Origin: Theodoxus fluviatilis
Lineage: Eukaryota > Mollusca > Gastropoda > Cycloneritida > Neritidae
Length of the DNA: 13,793 bases
Assembly: GCA_034096865.1 (NCBI GenBank)
Contig: JAWQFJ010016594.1
Span: 1-13,793 of the forward strand
Reading direction: 5' to 3'
Position numbers and translations under genes: made by a program. This document shows positions 1-8,339 of the stretch, one piece after another (within the stretch, counting starts at the first letter, position 1; every line of letters begins with the position of its first letter). The notes beneath the pieces were generated by a model that was given only the letters and a program-made list of their open reading frames with translations, was not told where the DNA came from and did not search any database.

Positions 1-269
1 CGGGTTCGTAACACGCACTCTCCACGCTTTCTTGCAAGATCCTCTCAAGATACTAGCGTAAGCAACGCGCCCCTGACAATGTGTGTCCAACATGTCTGCA
101 ATTAACCATTCGCAGCAACGCCCACCGCGCACATCGCCAGCCAATCGGCGCGCGTGTGTACTTGTCATGGAGTTATTACGTAGCTTAAAAAAAAAGACAA
201 GCTGACACGTGATGAAAAATAAGCAATGCTTACGCTCTAGGGAGAAAAACACCGCTTTGGTCAATACGT
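1..269. other. Unrecognised unique sequence at window start
   Basis: No coding frame, RNA gene or repeat that I recognise. There is a short A-run near 187-196. Nothing here suggests an exon or a promoter that I could defend. Confidence 0.5.
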
Positions 270-275
270 GTGTGT

Positions 276-303
276 GGGGGTGGGTGGGGGTGGGGGGTGG
301 GGG
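276..303 (+). repeat. G-tract cluster, G-quadruplex-prone
   Basis: Five G-runs of 5, 3, 5, 6 and 5 bases are separated by single T residues. This fits the canonical G-quadruplex pattern with one-base loops on the plus strand. It follows a short TG stretch. Folding is inferred from the pattern only. Confidence 0.75.
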
Positions 304-596
304 TGTAGGTCGGACAACCGTTATCCCGAGTGATCGTCGTCGGAAACAGTTTCTGACTGCAATGTTCAACAGTTTTCAATACTTCAGTCCCAAATTCGCC
401 TGTGGGCGGAGCGGTGCGAAGGATAATTGAGTTTGTCATCAAACGCCAGTGAAGGACGGGGTGAAATGCCAAGCAATCTGTGGCCCAAATGTTGGTGATA
501 CGTCTCTCTGAAGTTTGTCCGTCTCGCCCACGTAGATGGTACTTCAGTTTCCACACTTGTTTCCCTTGGTAACAATGGACCTTTCAAAGGAGGTGT
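304..596. other. Unrecognised unique sequence
   Basis: Short overlapping frames exist on both strands, but none gives a peptide I recognise. Codon content shows no convincing coding bias. No gene is called. Confidence 0.45.
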
Positions 597-690
597 GGGG
601 TGGGGGTGGGATTGGGGGGATAGAGGTGGAGGTTGCAAGTTGGAGTGAAGGGAAGGGAAGGGGAAGGGGGGTGCGTGGGGAGGGGATGGG
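597..690 (+). repeat. Two G-rich tracts with quadruplex pattern
   Basis: Positions 597-619 carry G-runs of 4, 5, 3 and 6 separated by T, T and ATT. Positions 650-690 carry seven G-runs of 3 to 6 bases with short purine-rich loops. Both fit the four-run quadruplex pattern on the same strand as the cluster at 276-303. The minus-strand frames rich in proline and serine across this stretch are a by-product of C-rich complement. Confidence 0.65.
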
Positions 691-870
691 ATGCCTGTCT
701 TCGAGAGCCACGAGCCAACTGCTAATGTTGTTCAATGGCCTGAAGTGGACAGACGCACCTGCTCTCCTGGTTTGGCGGGCAAAGGGATCAGGATGATTTC
801 TCACATAGTGAGCGGAGTCAATATGTGTATCACATAAGATCAAGCTTAACAGACATCCTGCAACACTTCT
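691..870. other. Unrecognised unique sequence
   Basis: No gene or repeat is seen between the G-rich tracts and the T-run. Confidence 0.4.
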
Positions 871-912
871 TCTTTTTTTTTTTTTTTTTTTTTTTCTTTT
901 TGGGGGGGGGGG
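871..912. repeat. T-run joined to G-run
   Basis: A 23-base T-run (873-895) is followed by C, five T and then eleven G (902-912). On the minus strand this reads as a C-run followed by an A-rich tail, which could mark the 3' end of a retroposed copy, but no element body is recognisable upstream of it. Homopolymers of this length are prone to sequencing error, so the exact counts are unreliable. Confidence 0.7.
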
Positions 913-929
913 TAGTGGGAGAATGGGTG

Positions 930-1053
930 GGTGGGTGGGAAGTGGGTGGATGGGTGGGAAGTGGGTGGATGGGTGGGAAGTGGGTGGATGGGTGGGGAGT
1001 GGGTGGATGGGTGGGAAGTGGGTGGATGGGTGGGAAGTGGGTGGGTGGGTGAG
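930..1053 (+). repeat. 19-bp G-rich minisatellite
   Basis: The unit AGTGGGTGGATGGGTGGGA recurs at 941, 960, 979, 998 and 1017, a strict 19-bp step, with degenerate copies at both edges. Every unit holds three or four GGG runs, so the array is a dense quadruplex-forming region. The glycine/tryptophan/valine-rich forward frame across it comes from the repeat and is not a credible protein. Confidence 0.85.
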
Positions 1054-1308
1054 TAGTGGATGAGTGGGTGGGTAGTGGGTAGGTAGGTGGGTGGGGAGGG
1101 TTAGGAAGGGGGAGTGGGGTGGAGTTAAGTAGGAGAAGGAGGGGAAGTACTTACACTTTTGTTTCTAACAGCGTCCAAAACAGACGTGTATTTTATCATA
1201 AATGCCAGTATTGTCACTCAGATTAACGCCAGACTTGGACATTTTAAAACGCTTAAAAAATATATATCCTGTTTTTCAATCCTGCTTTGACGCTGTGCCG
1301 GAATAAGA
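1054..1308. other. Degenerate G-rich edge, then unique spacer
   Basis: Up to about 1145 the sequence continues as decayed GGGT/GGGA words, probably the worn edge of the 19-bp array. From about 1150 to 1308 it is ordinary AT-richer sequence with no recognised feature. Confidence 0.5.
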
Positions 1309-1540
1309 TGTGTGTGTGTGTTTGTGTGTATGTGTGTGTGTTTGTGTGTATGTTTGTGTGTATGTGTGTGTGCGGGATGTGTGTATGTGTGTGTATGTGT
1401 ATGCGTGTAGGTGTGTGTGTGCGGGATGTGTGTGTGTATGTGTATATGTGTGTATGTGTGTGTGCGGGATGTGTGTATGTGTGTGTGTATGTGTGTAGGT
1501 GTGTGTGTGCGGGATGTGTGTGTGTATGTGTGTATGTGTT
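1309..1540 (+). repeat. TG-rich minisatellite, left part
   Basis: Mostly TGTGTG and TGTATG words, punctuated by the marker CGGGATGTG with its C at 1373, 1422, 1465 and 1510. The marker spacing of 49, 43 and 45 bp shows a unit of about 45 bp on top of the dinucleotide repeat. The same marker and flanking words resume after the LINE at 2505, so this is the left part of one split array. Cys/Val and Thr/His frames across it are repeat artefacts. Confidence 0.85.
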
Positions 1541-2233
1541 GGGGCACGGTCAAGTCTCGGGCTTATCAAGAGTGATTCCACTGACATCGGGGGTAGCTCT
1601 ATACCATTCCAGAGCTCGGCTAGGTACCTCGGTGTTCAGATTGACCAGACATTGTCGATGCGTAAACAGATCAGCAGTATTTGCAGTGCCTGTTTTCTTG
1701 AACTACGCCGCATTGCATCCATTCGCCAATATCTTTCTGACATTGCGTGTGTTAGACTGGTCACTGCTAGGGTCACTTCAAGGCTGGATTACTGTAATTC
1801 AGTTTTGGCGGGTCTTCCAGCAGAACAATTGAACCGTCTTCAGCGCGTTCAAAACAGCGCAGCACGCCTCGTGCTGAGGAAGGGAAAACGCGATCATGTG
1901 ACACCCATGCTTCGGCATCTACACTGGCTTCCCGTGAAATTCCGTTGCCAGTACAAAATTGCTGTTTTGGCCTACCGTCATTTTGATGGTACTCTTCCTG
2001 TGTATCTTTCGGCATCCCTTCGCACATATCAACCATTCCGTTCTCTCCGTTCAGCAAATGAAAAGCTTCTCAAAATTCCTAGACGTAGTACAAAATCTTT
2101 TGGTGAGCGTAGTTTTAGTATCAATGCCCCCTCTGTCTGGGACTCGCTGCCGGCTGGCCTGCGTGACGCACCCACTTTACCTATTTTTAAGTCGCAACTG
2201 AGGACTCACATGTTTCGACTGGCTTTTGATTGA
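1541..2233 (+). pseudogene. LINE reverse transcriptase C-terminal fragment (CR1/L2-like)
   Basis: About 230 codons with no stop until TGA at 2231-2233. Recognisable stretches in order are YLGVQID near the start, SRLDYCNSVLAGLP, LQRVQNSAARLV, HLHWLPVKFR, LRSANEKLL and APSVWDSLPAGLR, ending in THMFRLAFD. This succession is characteristic of the region C-terminal to the catalytic core in CR1/L2/Rex1-type LINE polymerases. The endonuclease and the FADD-type catalytic motif lie upstream in intact elements and are absent, so the fragment cannot act as a polymerase. A start codon inside the TG repeat just upstream (1499) is fortuitous. There is no frameshift within the fragment. Confidence 0.88.
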
Positions 2234-2358
2234 TCGTAGGTTTTTTCTCATGGTCATGTATGTTGTTGTATTTATTCTTAGGTCTGGAAGTTGTATTATG
2301 AGTTGTATTATGTGGGTAAGCTTGTTGATGAATGTCTGCGTGTGAATGTGGTTATGTC

Positions 2359-2386
2359 AGCGCATTGAGTTGTACAGAAGTGCGCT
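2359..2386 (+). other. Predicted LINE 3' stem-loop
   Basis: AGCGCA (2359-2364) pairs perfectly with TGCGCT (2381-2386) across a 16-base loop, about 15 bp before the ATT tail. In the eel LINE UnaL2 and its relatives, a conserved 3' stem-loop next to a short tail repeat is recognised by the element's own reverse transcriptase. Position and form match that role; the function here is inferred. Confidence 0.55.
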
Positions 2387-2401
2387 ATATAAATGCTATT
2401 C

Positions 2402-2411
2402 ATTATTATTA

Positions 2412-2504
<93 letters not shown>
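2402..2504 (+). repeat. ATT microsatellite forming the LINE tail
   Basis: About 34 trinucleotides with a single interruption (G at 2414), followed by roughly 90 bp of uninterrupted TTA. It sits directly after the LINE 3' end, so it is best read as the element's tail, possibly expanded by slippage after insertion. The poly-Tyr, poly-Ile and poly-Asn frames are artefacts. Confidence 0.9.
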
Positions 2505-2505
<1 letters not shown>

Positions 2506-2702
2506 GTGTGTAGGTGTGTGTGTGCGGGATGTGTGTATGTGTGTATATGTGTCTATGTGTGTATGTGTGTGTATGTGTGTATGTGTGGGTGTGAGGGTGT
2601 GCGGGATGTGTGTGTTGATGTGTGTGTGTGCATGTGTGTATGTGTGTATGTGTTATGTGTATGTATGTGTGTATATGTGTATGTGTGTATGTGTATGTGT
2701 AT
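2505..2702 (+). repeat. TG-rich minisatellite, right part
   Basis: TGTGTG/TGTATG words resume at the LINE tail with the CGGGATGTG marker at 2525 and 2602. The first 33 bases (counting the A at 2504) are identical to positions 1489-1521 left of the LINE. This is the continuation of the array at 1309-1540, and it ends at the next LINE fragment. Confidence 0.85.
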
Positions 2703-2985
2703 GTTCTCTGAAACGTCCAGTGTTTGGTCTGAAGATCAGCATCAGCAAGACGGAAGCCCTCTTCCAACCTGCTCCAAACAGCGTTCCGCACTCGCAATGC
2801 ATCACTATGGATGGCACGCAGCTGAGGAATTTTGACAGATTCAAATACTTGGGCAGCACCATTTCTTCTGACGGATCCCTCGACAACGAGATTGCAGCGA
2901 GGATCCAGAAAGCAAGCCAGGCACTAGGGAGACTCCGAACCAGAAAACAGCCAACAGAAAATGTCACTGTTTAAGGCATCGGTCC
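2703..2985 (+). pseudogene. LINE reverse transcriptase fragment A
   Basis: The frame from 2702 gives FGLKISISKTEALFQPAP, then an ITMDGTQL segment, then FKYLGSTISSDGSLDNE and ASQALGRLR. This is the thumb-proximal part of many RTE/CR1-type polymerases (KTE...YLGS...GRLR). Homology appears to shift by one frame near 2944-2960, after which MSLFKASV is read at 2961-2984, just before the usual position of the LYGCE motif. The fragment lacks the catalytic core, endonuclease and C-terminus. It starts immediately at the end of the TG array. The exact family is uncertain. Confidence 0.75.
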
Positions 2986-3495
2986 ATTTTGCCCAGATTT
3001 GCCTTCGGGCTTTTATCACGTCTATTCGTCCTTGTCATTGATCACTTGTCAACCCCTGTTTGGAACGGCCTTTGGGGTGCCAGGCTAGATGCTGCAGATG
3101 GTCTGCCATTTGTTTCGGTAGCGGGTTGCATGGAGAAGGGTGGGGACGTCCATGTCGGTCCATTGTGTGACGTCTATCCAGAATTTTCATTGCCGTCCGC
3201 GCTTCCTCCCTCCCTCAGCGGTACCCTGGAGAACTGTCTTTGCAAGGCTGTCATGCCGTGTAGTGTGGCCACAGCATCTCAGCCTCCTCCGCCTGACAGT
3301 TGTTGGCAAGGGTTCTTGTTTCCCAGCCACTGATGTGATCTGCTGCCAGACAAAATCATTGTTTTTGCGCTCGCTGTAGAAGAAGTTCAAGATCCTCTTG
3401 AGGCACTTTATTTCACGAGAATGAATGCGGCGCTCTGTCTCTGCTGTCAGGGTCCACGCCTCGCATCCGTACAAGGCAAAATATGTTACAAGGAC
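2986..3495 (-). pseudogene. LINE post-polymerase fragment B, inverted relative to A
   Basis: Read on the minus strand from 3495, the frame gives LVTYFALYGCEAWTLTAE, then QQITSVAGKQEPLP, then TVRRRRLRCCGHTTRHDSLA and LQGTAEGGRKRGRQ, the C-terminal region of a LINE polymerase that follows the reverse transcriptase domain. An in-frame TGA at 3189-3187 sits where related proteins often have Arg, consistent with a CGA to TGA change. Homologous residues (FWIDVTQWTDM) continue beyond it in the same frame. A further frame change is needed near 3087, and the apparent end is TGA at 3044-3042. The rest down to 2986 may be 3' untranslated sequence. It is a decayed fragment. Confidence 0.75.
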
Positions 3496-3844
3496 TTATT
3501 GAGCTCGACCTGCGAGTGAAGTCTGATGTCTATACACACGTACAAATGAATTTTCATGAACTGCAGATGCTCTAGAACACAAGCTGCGAAAAACCTTGTC
3601 AGCACCACTGCCACAGTAACAATGGGTTGAATAGCCATTTCTTCTGGCTATTTTCGAAGTCCATACATCTCTCGTGACAGCAGCAGCTCCTCCTTGGCCC
3701 AAGCACAACTGCGAGACAAGTCCAGGACGACGTGCACGAGAACGGAGAAAGAACTGTCGTCTGAGCTCGGCAGCGAGAATGGGTAACACGAAAAAAACAA
3801 CCGCGGCGTTGATAGAATGAAAACTTGACTTACTAGACTTATTC
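3496..3844. other. Unrecognised sequence between LINE fragment and minisatellite
   Basis: A minus-strand frame of about 97 codons exists here, but its peptide is Arg/Ala-rich and not one I recognise. It could include 3' sequence of the neighbouring LINE if that element was inverted. No gene is called. Confidence 0.4.
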
Positions 3845-4598
3845 CTGTGGGCTCCCTGTGGGCTCTCTGTGGAGCTTCCTGTGGGCTTTCTGTGGAGCTC
3901 CCCCTGTGGGCTCTCTGTGGAGCTCCCCCTGTGGGCTCTCTGTGGAGCTCCCCCTGTGGTCTCTCTCTCTCTGTGGAGCTCCCCCTGTGGTCTCTCTGTG
4001 GAGCTCCCCCTGTGGTCTCTCTCTCTGTGGAGCTCCCCCTGTGGGCTCTCTGTGGAGCTCCCCCTGTGGGTCTCTCTGTGGAGCTCCCCCTGTGGGCTCT
4101 CTGTGGAGCTCCCCCTGTGGGCTCCCTGTGGGCTCCCTGTGGGCTCCCTGTGGAGCTCCCTGTGGAGCTCTCTGTCGGCTCCGTGTGGGCTCCCTGCGGA
4201 GCTACCTGCGGAGCTCCCTGTGGGCTCCCTGTGGAGCTCCCTGTAGGCTTCCTGTGGAGCACCCTGTGGGCTTCCTGTGGAGCTTCCTGTGGAGCTCCCT
4301 GTGGGCTCCCTGTGGAGCTCCCTGTAGGCTTCCTGTGGAGCACCCTGTGGGCTTCCTGTGGAGCTTCCTGTGGAGCTCCCTGTGGGCTCCCTGTGGGCTT
4401 CCTGTGGAGCTCGCTGTGGGCTTTTTGTGGAGCTTCCTGTGGAGCTCCCTGTGGGCTTCCTGTGGAGTTCCCTGTGGAGCTCCCTGTGGGCTCCCTATGG
4501 GCTCCCTGTGGAGCTTCCTGTGGAACTCCCTGTGGGCTTCCTGTGGAGTTCCCTGTGGAGCTCCCTGTGTGCCCCCTGTGGGCTCCCTGTAGAGCTCA
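3845..4598. repeat. GC-rich minisatellite with 81-bp higher-order period
   Basis: The array is built from two short words, CTGTGGAGCTCC and CTGTGGGCTCC (12 and 11 bp), in variable order. The left part (about 3880-4120) repeats mainly as pairs of about 25 bp, with extra CT dinucleotides in some copies. The right part (about 4210-4590) has a higher-order period of 81 bp: 4210-4315 is identical to 4291-4396, and the rarer word GAGTTCC recurs at 4465 and 4546. Most units contain GGAGCTCC, a perfect palindrome, so single strands could fold. Frames of more than 200 codons on both strands are low-complexity products of a stop-free repeat. Confidence 0.85.
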
Positions 4599-5149
4599 TT
4601 GCTCTGTGGTCACGTGCCAGAGCCTGGGTCTCAGCCAATGGTTTCTTCGTCCACTCCTCAACATTGTCCACCTATTGCCTCCTCTGTCTACCCCTACGTC
4701 TCATCCCCTTCTCTGCTACCTGGAGATTCGTCTTTGAATGCCACAGGACCTTGTGACGTGGCCGTTTCCTTGAAGTTTTCTTTATCTTCACTGTTGTGAG
4801 GAGGTCATCAACCCATACCAATTTACAATTCCTTATAGAAACAAGACGAAAATAATTCAAGATGTTTTTCAAAACTGGACGCGAGACATGGGATGAGCGC
4901 GTGAAAAACAATAAATGATTCATAATGTTATCAACGACGCGCTATTTTGTGTCGACCTTCTCGCTGTGGTTGCTCTGTTGACGGTTTGTTTTTATCTCTT
5001 CCTCCTGCATGTCGTGCTGACCTTGACATTGACCTCGAGCTGTCTGGGATCCAGGGCAGTGTGTTGATCGTGTCGACGTGCACTTCACCGACCCTGGCAG
5101 ACTTTGGCGGTGATTCAAAAAGGAAAGATGCGACGCTGAACAGGGATGG
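4599..5149. other. Unrecognised unique sequence
   Basis: No frame gives a recognisable peptide on either strand. An AATAAA at 4910-4915 is an isolated match with no gene upstream to support it. Confidence 0.45.
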
Positions 5150-5370
5150 AGGGAACGATAGATGGATGGATGGATGGAGGGAAGGAGGGAGGGAGGGAGG
5201 GAGGGAGGGAGGGAGGGAGGGACGGACGGACGGACGGACGGACGGACGGATGGAGGATGGATAGATGGATGGAGGATGGATGAAGGAAGGAAGGATGGAT
5301 GGATGGAAGGACGGACGGACAGACGGACGGACGGACGGATGGATAGACGGATGGAGGGAGGGAGGGAGTT
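5150..5370. repeat. Compound tetranucleotide microsatellite (GGAT/GGGA/GGAC)
   Basis: GGAT repeats (about 5160-5177) pass into GGGA repeats (about 5184-5220), GGAC repeats (about 5220-5250), then mixed GGAT, GGAA, GGAC and GGGA blocks to about 5368. The blocks differ from each other by single substitutions in a GGAN unit, as expected if point variants each expanded locally. Frames across it encode Asp/Gly/Arg or Pro/Ser repeats and are not genes. Confidence 0.9.
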
Positions 5371-6597
5371 TTACGGCAGCATCCAGTGTAGTTTATATAA
5401 GGCAATTGATCAATAAAAATCATAAAAGCTGTTTAGAGTAAGAACAAGTCAGGTCACAATTTCCATTGTAATTCGCCTTTCAGCAATCGCGAAGGGATGA
5501 CGCTGTGGGTCTGTTCTTACTTCCAGCCCACAGGGGACAAACACGGAGTCAGTGAAGTGACTACAGGATCGGGGAGACGTTGGGTCTCATAGGCGGAAGC
5601 TTCACTATTCGCGCTACATAGTTTTGGAAAGGCTGGAAAAATTCCATTTCGTTCCGGCTCATTCACACGGACCAGTGAACATTGGGTGAAAGTTAGAAGG
5701 ACCTTGAAGCTGGGTAGAGTAAGTGAAATTAAAGTGGGGTTTCAGGATGAAGAAATGAAGGCAGGGACTTTCTGGAGGGTGTCCAATGAGGTGGGGACGT
5801 ATGAGGATCTCTGCCTTTTTTCTCAGTCTCCATGAACGTTGTCAATGACGTGACACCTGGCAGACAACCAAGACCGCTGGAGGGCTGCTGCTGCTGGCGG
5901 AGTGAGCATCAGGAGAGGCGAGGTGAGGAAAAAATTGCAGGTGGAGAACAGGAGGAGCCGGGGGAAAGAGAGGCTGGATGGGCGGATTTCCTCTACACCC
6001 TCCACTTTTTCCTGCAGATGGTGCTGGAGGACTGTCGGTCCAGCATCGGACTGGTTACTCACTGCAGACGTAGCTGAAGGACTGTGTGACCCACCTGGGC
6101 AGTACAATGGTCTCACGAAACCGACGTATGCTTACATACCTATCTTGACATTTCTACACGCATCATGTCCTCTCTATGTTCCATTTTATTGTTTTCATTA
6201 AACCAGGTGGCATCGGGACAGGCTGAAATCCTCCAGATCCAACATCAGATCCATGCAACAAAGAAGTGGTTGTCCAATGCAATATCAATCCCAAGGACAA
6301 GTGTGAATTGTTATTGATGCCATTTGCTCAGCGCCTTCGGATGAGATTCAGGGCTTCATTAAAATAATATTCTCGTCAGAAAAAAAGAAAAGCGAAGGCC
6401 AGTTTGTTTGTTTGTTTTCCACATGTGTGCAGTGGTGTTTCTTGGGGACAAGGTTGGGCCCTGAAAGTCCAGCATTTTGGGGTTGGTGGTGATGAAGGGG
6501 GCTTCGGATTCCTAGGGCCCTATGCTTCCCATAATTCTTTATCAACCCGAGAAACCTCCATTCTCCAACAACATTAATTGGCGTGCCCATCTCCTTT
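5371..6597. other. Long unrecognised unique region
   Basis: Frames are short (under about 100 codons) and unrecognised on both strands. A short GTTT tandem lies near 6402-6416. I cannot support an exon or regulatory element here. Confidence 0.45.
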
Positions 6598-6681
6598 CTC
6601 GTCCTGCCGTCATTTCACATGCATACGGTTACAACTTATTTCATTTACACACAAAACTGACTTTGATCACAGTGATGATGA
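6598..6681 (+). repeat. Dispersed repeat copy 1 (pairs with 10564-10647)
   Basis: From 6601 the sequence aligns without gaps to the stretch from 10567 over 80 positions, with 60 identities by my count. The best block is a shared ATACGGTTA and CTTTGAT core. Both copies have the same orientation. Translated in matching frames, both contain Arg-Pro and a YGYN tetrapeptide. This is probably a diverged interspersed repeat of unknown type. Confidence 0.6.
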
Positions 6682-7310
6682 AGATAGCACCATAAACACA
6701 AAATATTACTTGTTTCCGTATCTCAGAAAGACGTGTGCCGAATGGGTGAATACGAAGAGCAATTTTGTTCATGAAATCTGACAGCAATTGCAAAAAAAGG
6801 TCTTAGTAGCCTCAATTTATGCGTCTGCAATTATTGTAGTTTTTGTGTGTGTGTGTGTGCATCTTTTTTCCGTGGAAACTGATCTGAAAGTGGGCGTATA
6901 TAGGAAGTCACCGGGTGAAGACATATAAATCTTATGCTTAGATATCATCAGTCGGTCAGGTACGTCTCCTGTGATGCAGAAATCAAGTTACCAGGAAGGT
7001 TCTCTAAGAAAGGCTCCATAACGTAGAAATGGACAGGCATTGGTGCAGGCAGACGCTAAATGAGATCATGCCAGGCTAGGGAAGCAGGAACTACACTGCC
7101 TGTCTCTAAAGCTCGTCATCTCCAGCAGCTCTGGGAAGCCTGACTGCGTGGATGTTTATTGCCATCGTTTGTGTGACAGGACTGACAAATGACGCCATGA
7201 CTTATGTGGAGTAGTCCTCCACGCGGAGGTCTTGCTGTAGACGAATGACTGCCCTCCACTCCACCAGCTTTCTCCCTGTCCAAAGTAGTTCTTACTACTG
7301 ATGGAAGGTC
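6682..7310. other. Unrecognised sequence with a short TG tract
   Basis: A (TG) microsatellite of about eight units lies at 6844-6859. The rest shows no recognisable coding or RNA feature. Confidence 0.45.
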
Positions 7311-7446
7311 AGTCGATTCTACAGTCGGTCGGTCAATCAGTTTGTCAGTCAGTCGGTCAGTCGGTCAGTAGGTCCGTCGGTCTGTCAATCAGTTTGTCCG
7401 TCAATCAGTCAGTCAATCAGTCAGTCAATTAGTCAGTCGGTCTGAC
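7311..7446. repeat. Degenerate GTCA/GTCG tetranucleotide array
   Basis: Repeated GTCA, GTCG and GTCC words with interspersed ATCA run to the start of the TG zone. A longer pattern, GTCAATCAGTTTGTC, occurs near 7332 and again near 7384, suggesting a higher-order duplication of about 52 bp. Confidence 0.75.
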
Positions 7447-8023
7447 TGTGTGTGTGCGCGCGTGCGCGCGCGCGCGTTTGTGTGTGTGTGAGAGTGTGTG
7501 TGTGCATGCGTTTGTGTGCTTGTGCGTATGCGTGCAAGTTTGTTTATGTGTGTGTGTGTGAGCTCGCCCACGCAAGCGTGCGCTTGTGTATGTGTTTGGG
7601 TGTGTGTAATGTGCGTGCTTGCATGTGTGTTTGTGTGTGTATGTGTGTTTGCATATTATTGTGTATGTATGTTTATGTGACGGAGGGGTGGGGGTAGGGG
7701 TGTGGTGGTGCGTGAGTGTGTGTGTGTATGTGTGTGTGTATTTGTGTGTGTGTGTGTGTGTGTGTTTCTGTGTGCGTGTGTGTGTGCGCGTGCTCACGTG
7801 TTTGTGTATATGTGTATATGCGTGCATGCGCTTGTATGTATGTGCTTGTGTATGTGTGCGTGTATTTGTGTGTGTGTATGTGTGTGTGCTTGTCTGTGTA
7901 TTTGTTGTGTCTGTGTGTGTGCGCGTGTGTGTGTGTGTGTTGGTGTGTTTGTGTGTGTGTGTGCATGTGTGTGTGTGTGTGTGTGTGTTCGCTCACGCGT
8001 GCGCGTGTGTGTGTGTCTGTGTG
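7447..8023 (+). repeat. Long TG-rich tract with CG/TG start
   Basis: Almost 600 bp of TG-rich sequence, mainly TGTGTG, TGTATG and TGTTTG words, with a near G-rich interruption at about 7681-7710. Positions 7447-7477 are strictly alternating pyrimidine/purine including CGCGCGCGCG, a pattern known to favour left-handed Z-DNA. The Cys/Val forward frames and Thr/His reverse frames, some over 140 codons, are artefacts. Confidence 0.9.
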
Positions 8024-8147
8024 TCCATGTGTCTTTGCATTTGTGTGTCTCTGTGTCTGTGTCTGTGTGTGTGCATGTGTCTTTGTATTTGTGTGTTTTG
8101 TGTCTGTGTCTGTGTGTGCATGTGTCTTTGTAATTGTGTGTCTTTAT
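8024..8147 (+). repeat. Minisatellite of about 46 bp inside the TG zone
   Basis: The word CATGTGTCTTTG starts at 8026, 8074 and 8119, a step of 48 then 45 bp, each followed by an ATTTGTGTGT-like and TGTCTGTG stretch. Three copies are visible, the last partial. Confidence 0.7.
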
Positions 8148-8284
8148 GTCTACCTCTGTGAATCAGTCTGGACGTATGCACCTATATGATGTGTGTCCAT
8201 CTATGAATGCGTGTCAGTGTGTATCTTTCTGTGTTCGTTTGTCTTTGACTGGGTGTGCGTGGCTGTGCGTCTGTCTGTGTATTG

Positions 8285-8339
8285 CAAACATACGGCTGAA
8301 GTGACTCCACGTCCTCACACCAGCCGGAGCCCCTGGCTG
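8285..8339 (+). repeat. Possible diverged direct repeat, left of 50-bp array
   Basis: Resembles 9372-9427: both have CA(A/G)ACA, then GAAGTGAC, then after 25 or 28 bp CCCTGGCTG. On the minus strand both read with a common pattern (HFSRMFAIHR against HFARVCQIHR). The match is imperfect and judged by eye. Confidence 0.4.

Larger units (their letters stand above)
1541..2504 (+). mobile_element. 5'-truncated CR1/L2-like LINE
   Basis: The element begins abruptly inside the TG minisatellite and contains, in order: the C-terminal part of the reverse transcriptase open reading frame (1541-2233), about 165 bp of 3' untranslated sequence, a stem-loop (2359-2386), the words TATATAAATGCTATT, and a long ATT tail ending at 2504. 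A 3' trinucleotide tail after a GCGC stem-loop is typical of CR1/L2-group LINEs, which prime on short tail repeats rather than poly(A). A missing 5' end is the usual result of incomplete target-primed reverse transcription. The frame has no internal stop, which suggests a fairly recent copy. Clade assignment is by recognition of the peptide and tail, not by a search. Confidence 0.85.

Noticed and set aside
3648..4343. 231-codon minus-strand frame rich in Gly, Ser, Thr, Pro and Gln, and overlapping plus-strand frames up to 296 codons
   Set aside because: All lie on the CTGTGGAGCTCC minisatellite, which lacks stops in several frames. Low-complexity content and simultaneous openness in several frames argue for repeat artefacts.
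5115..5423. Proline/serine-rich minus-strand frame
   Set aside because: Translation of the GGAN tetranucleotide array.
7429..8189. Cysteine/valine-rich forward and threonine/histidine-rich reverse frames of up to 180 codons
   Set aside because: Direct translations of TG/CA repeats.
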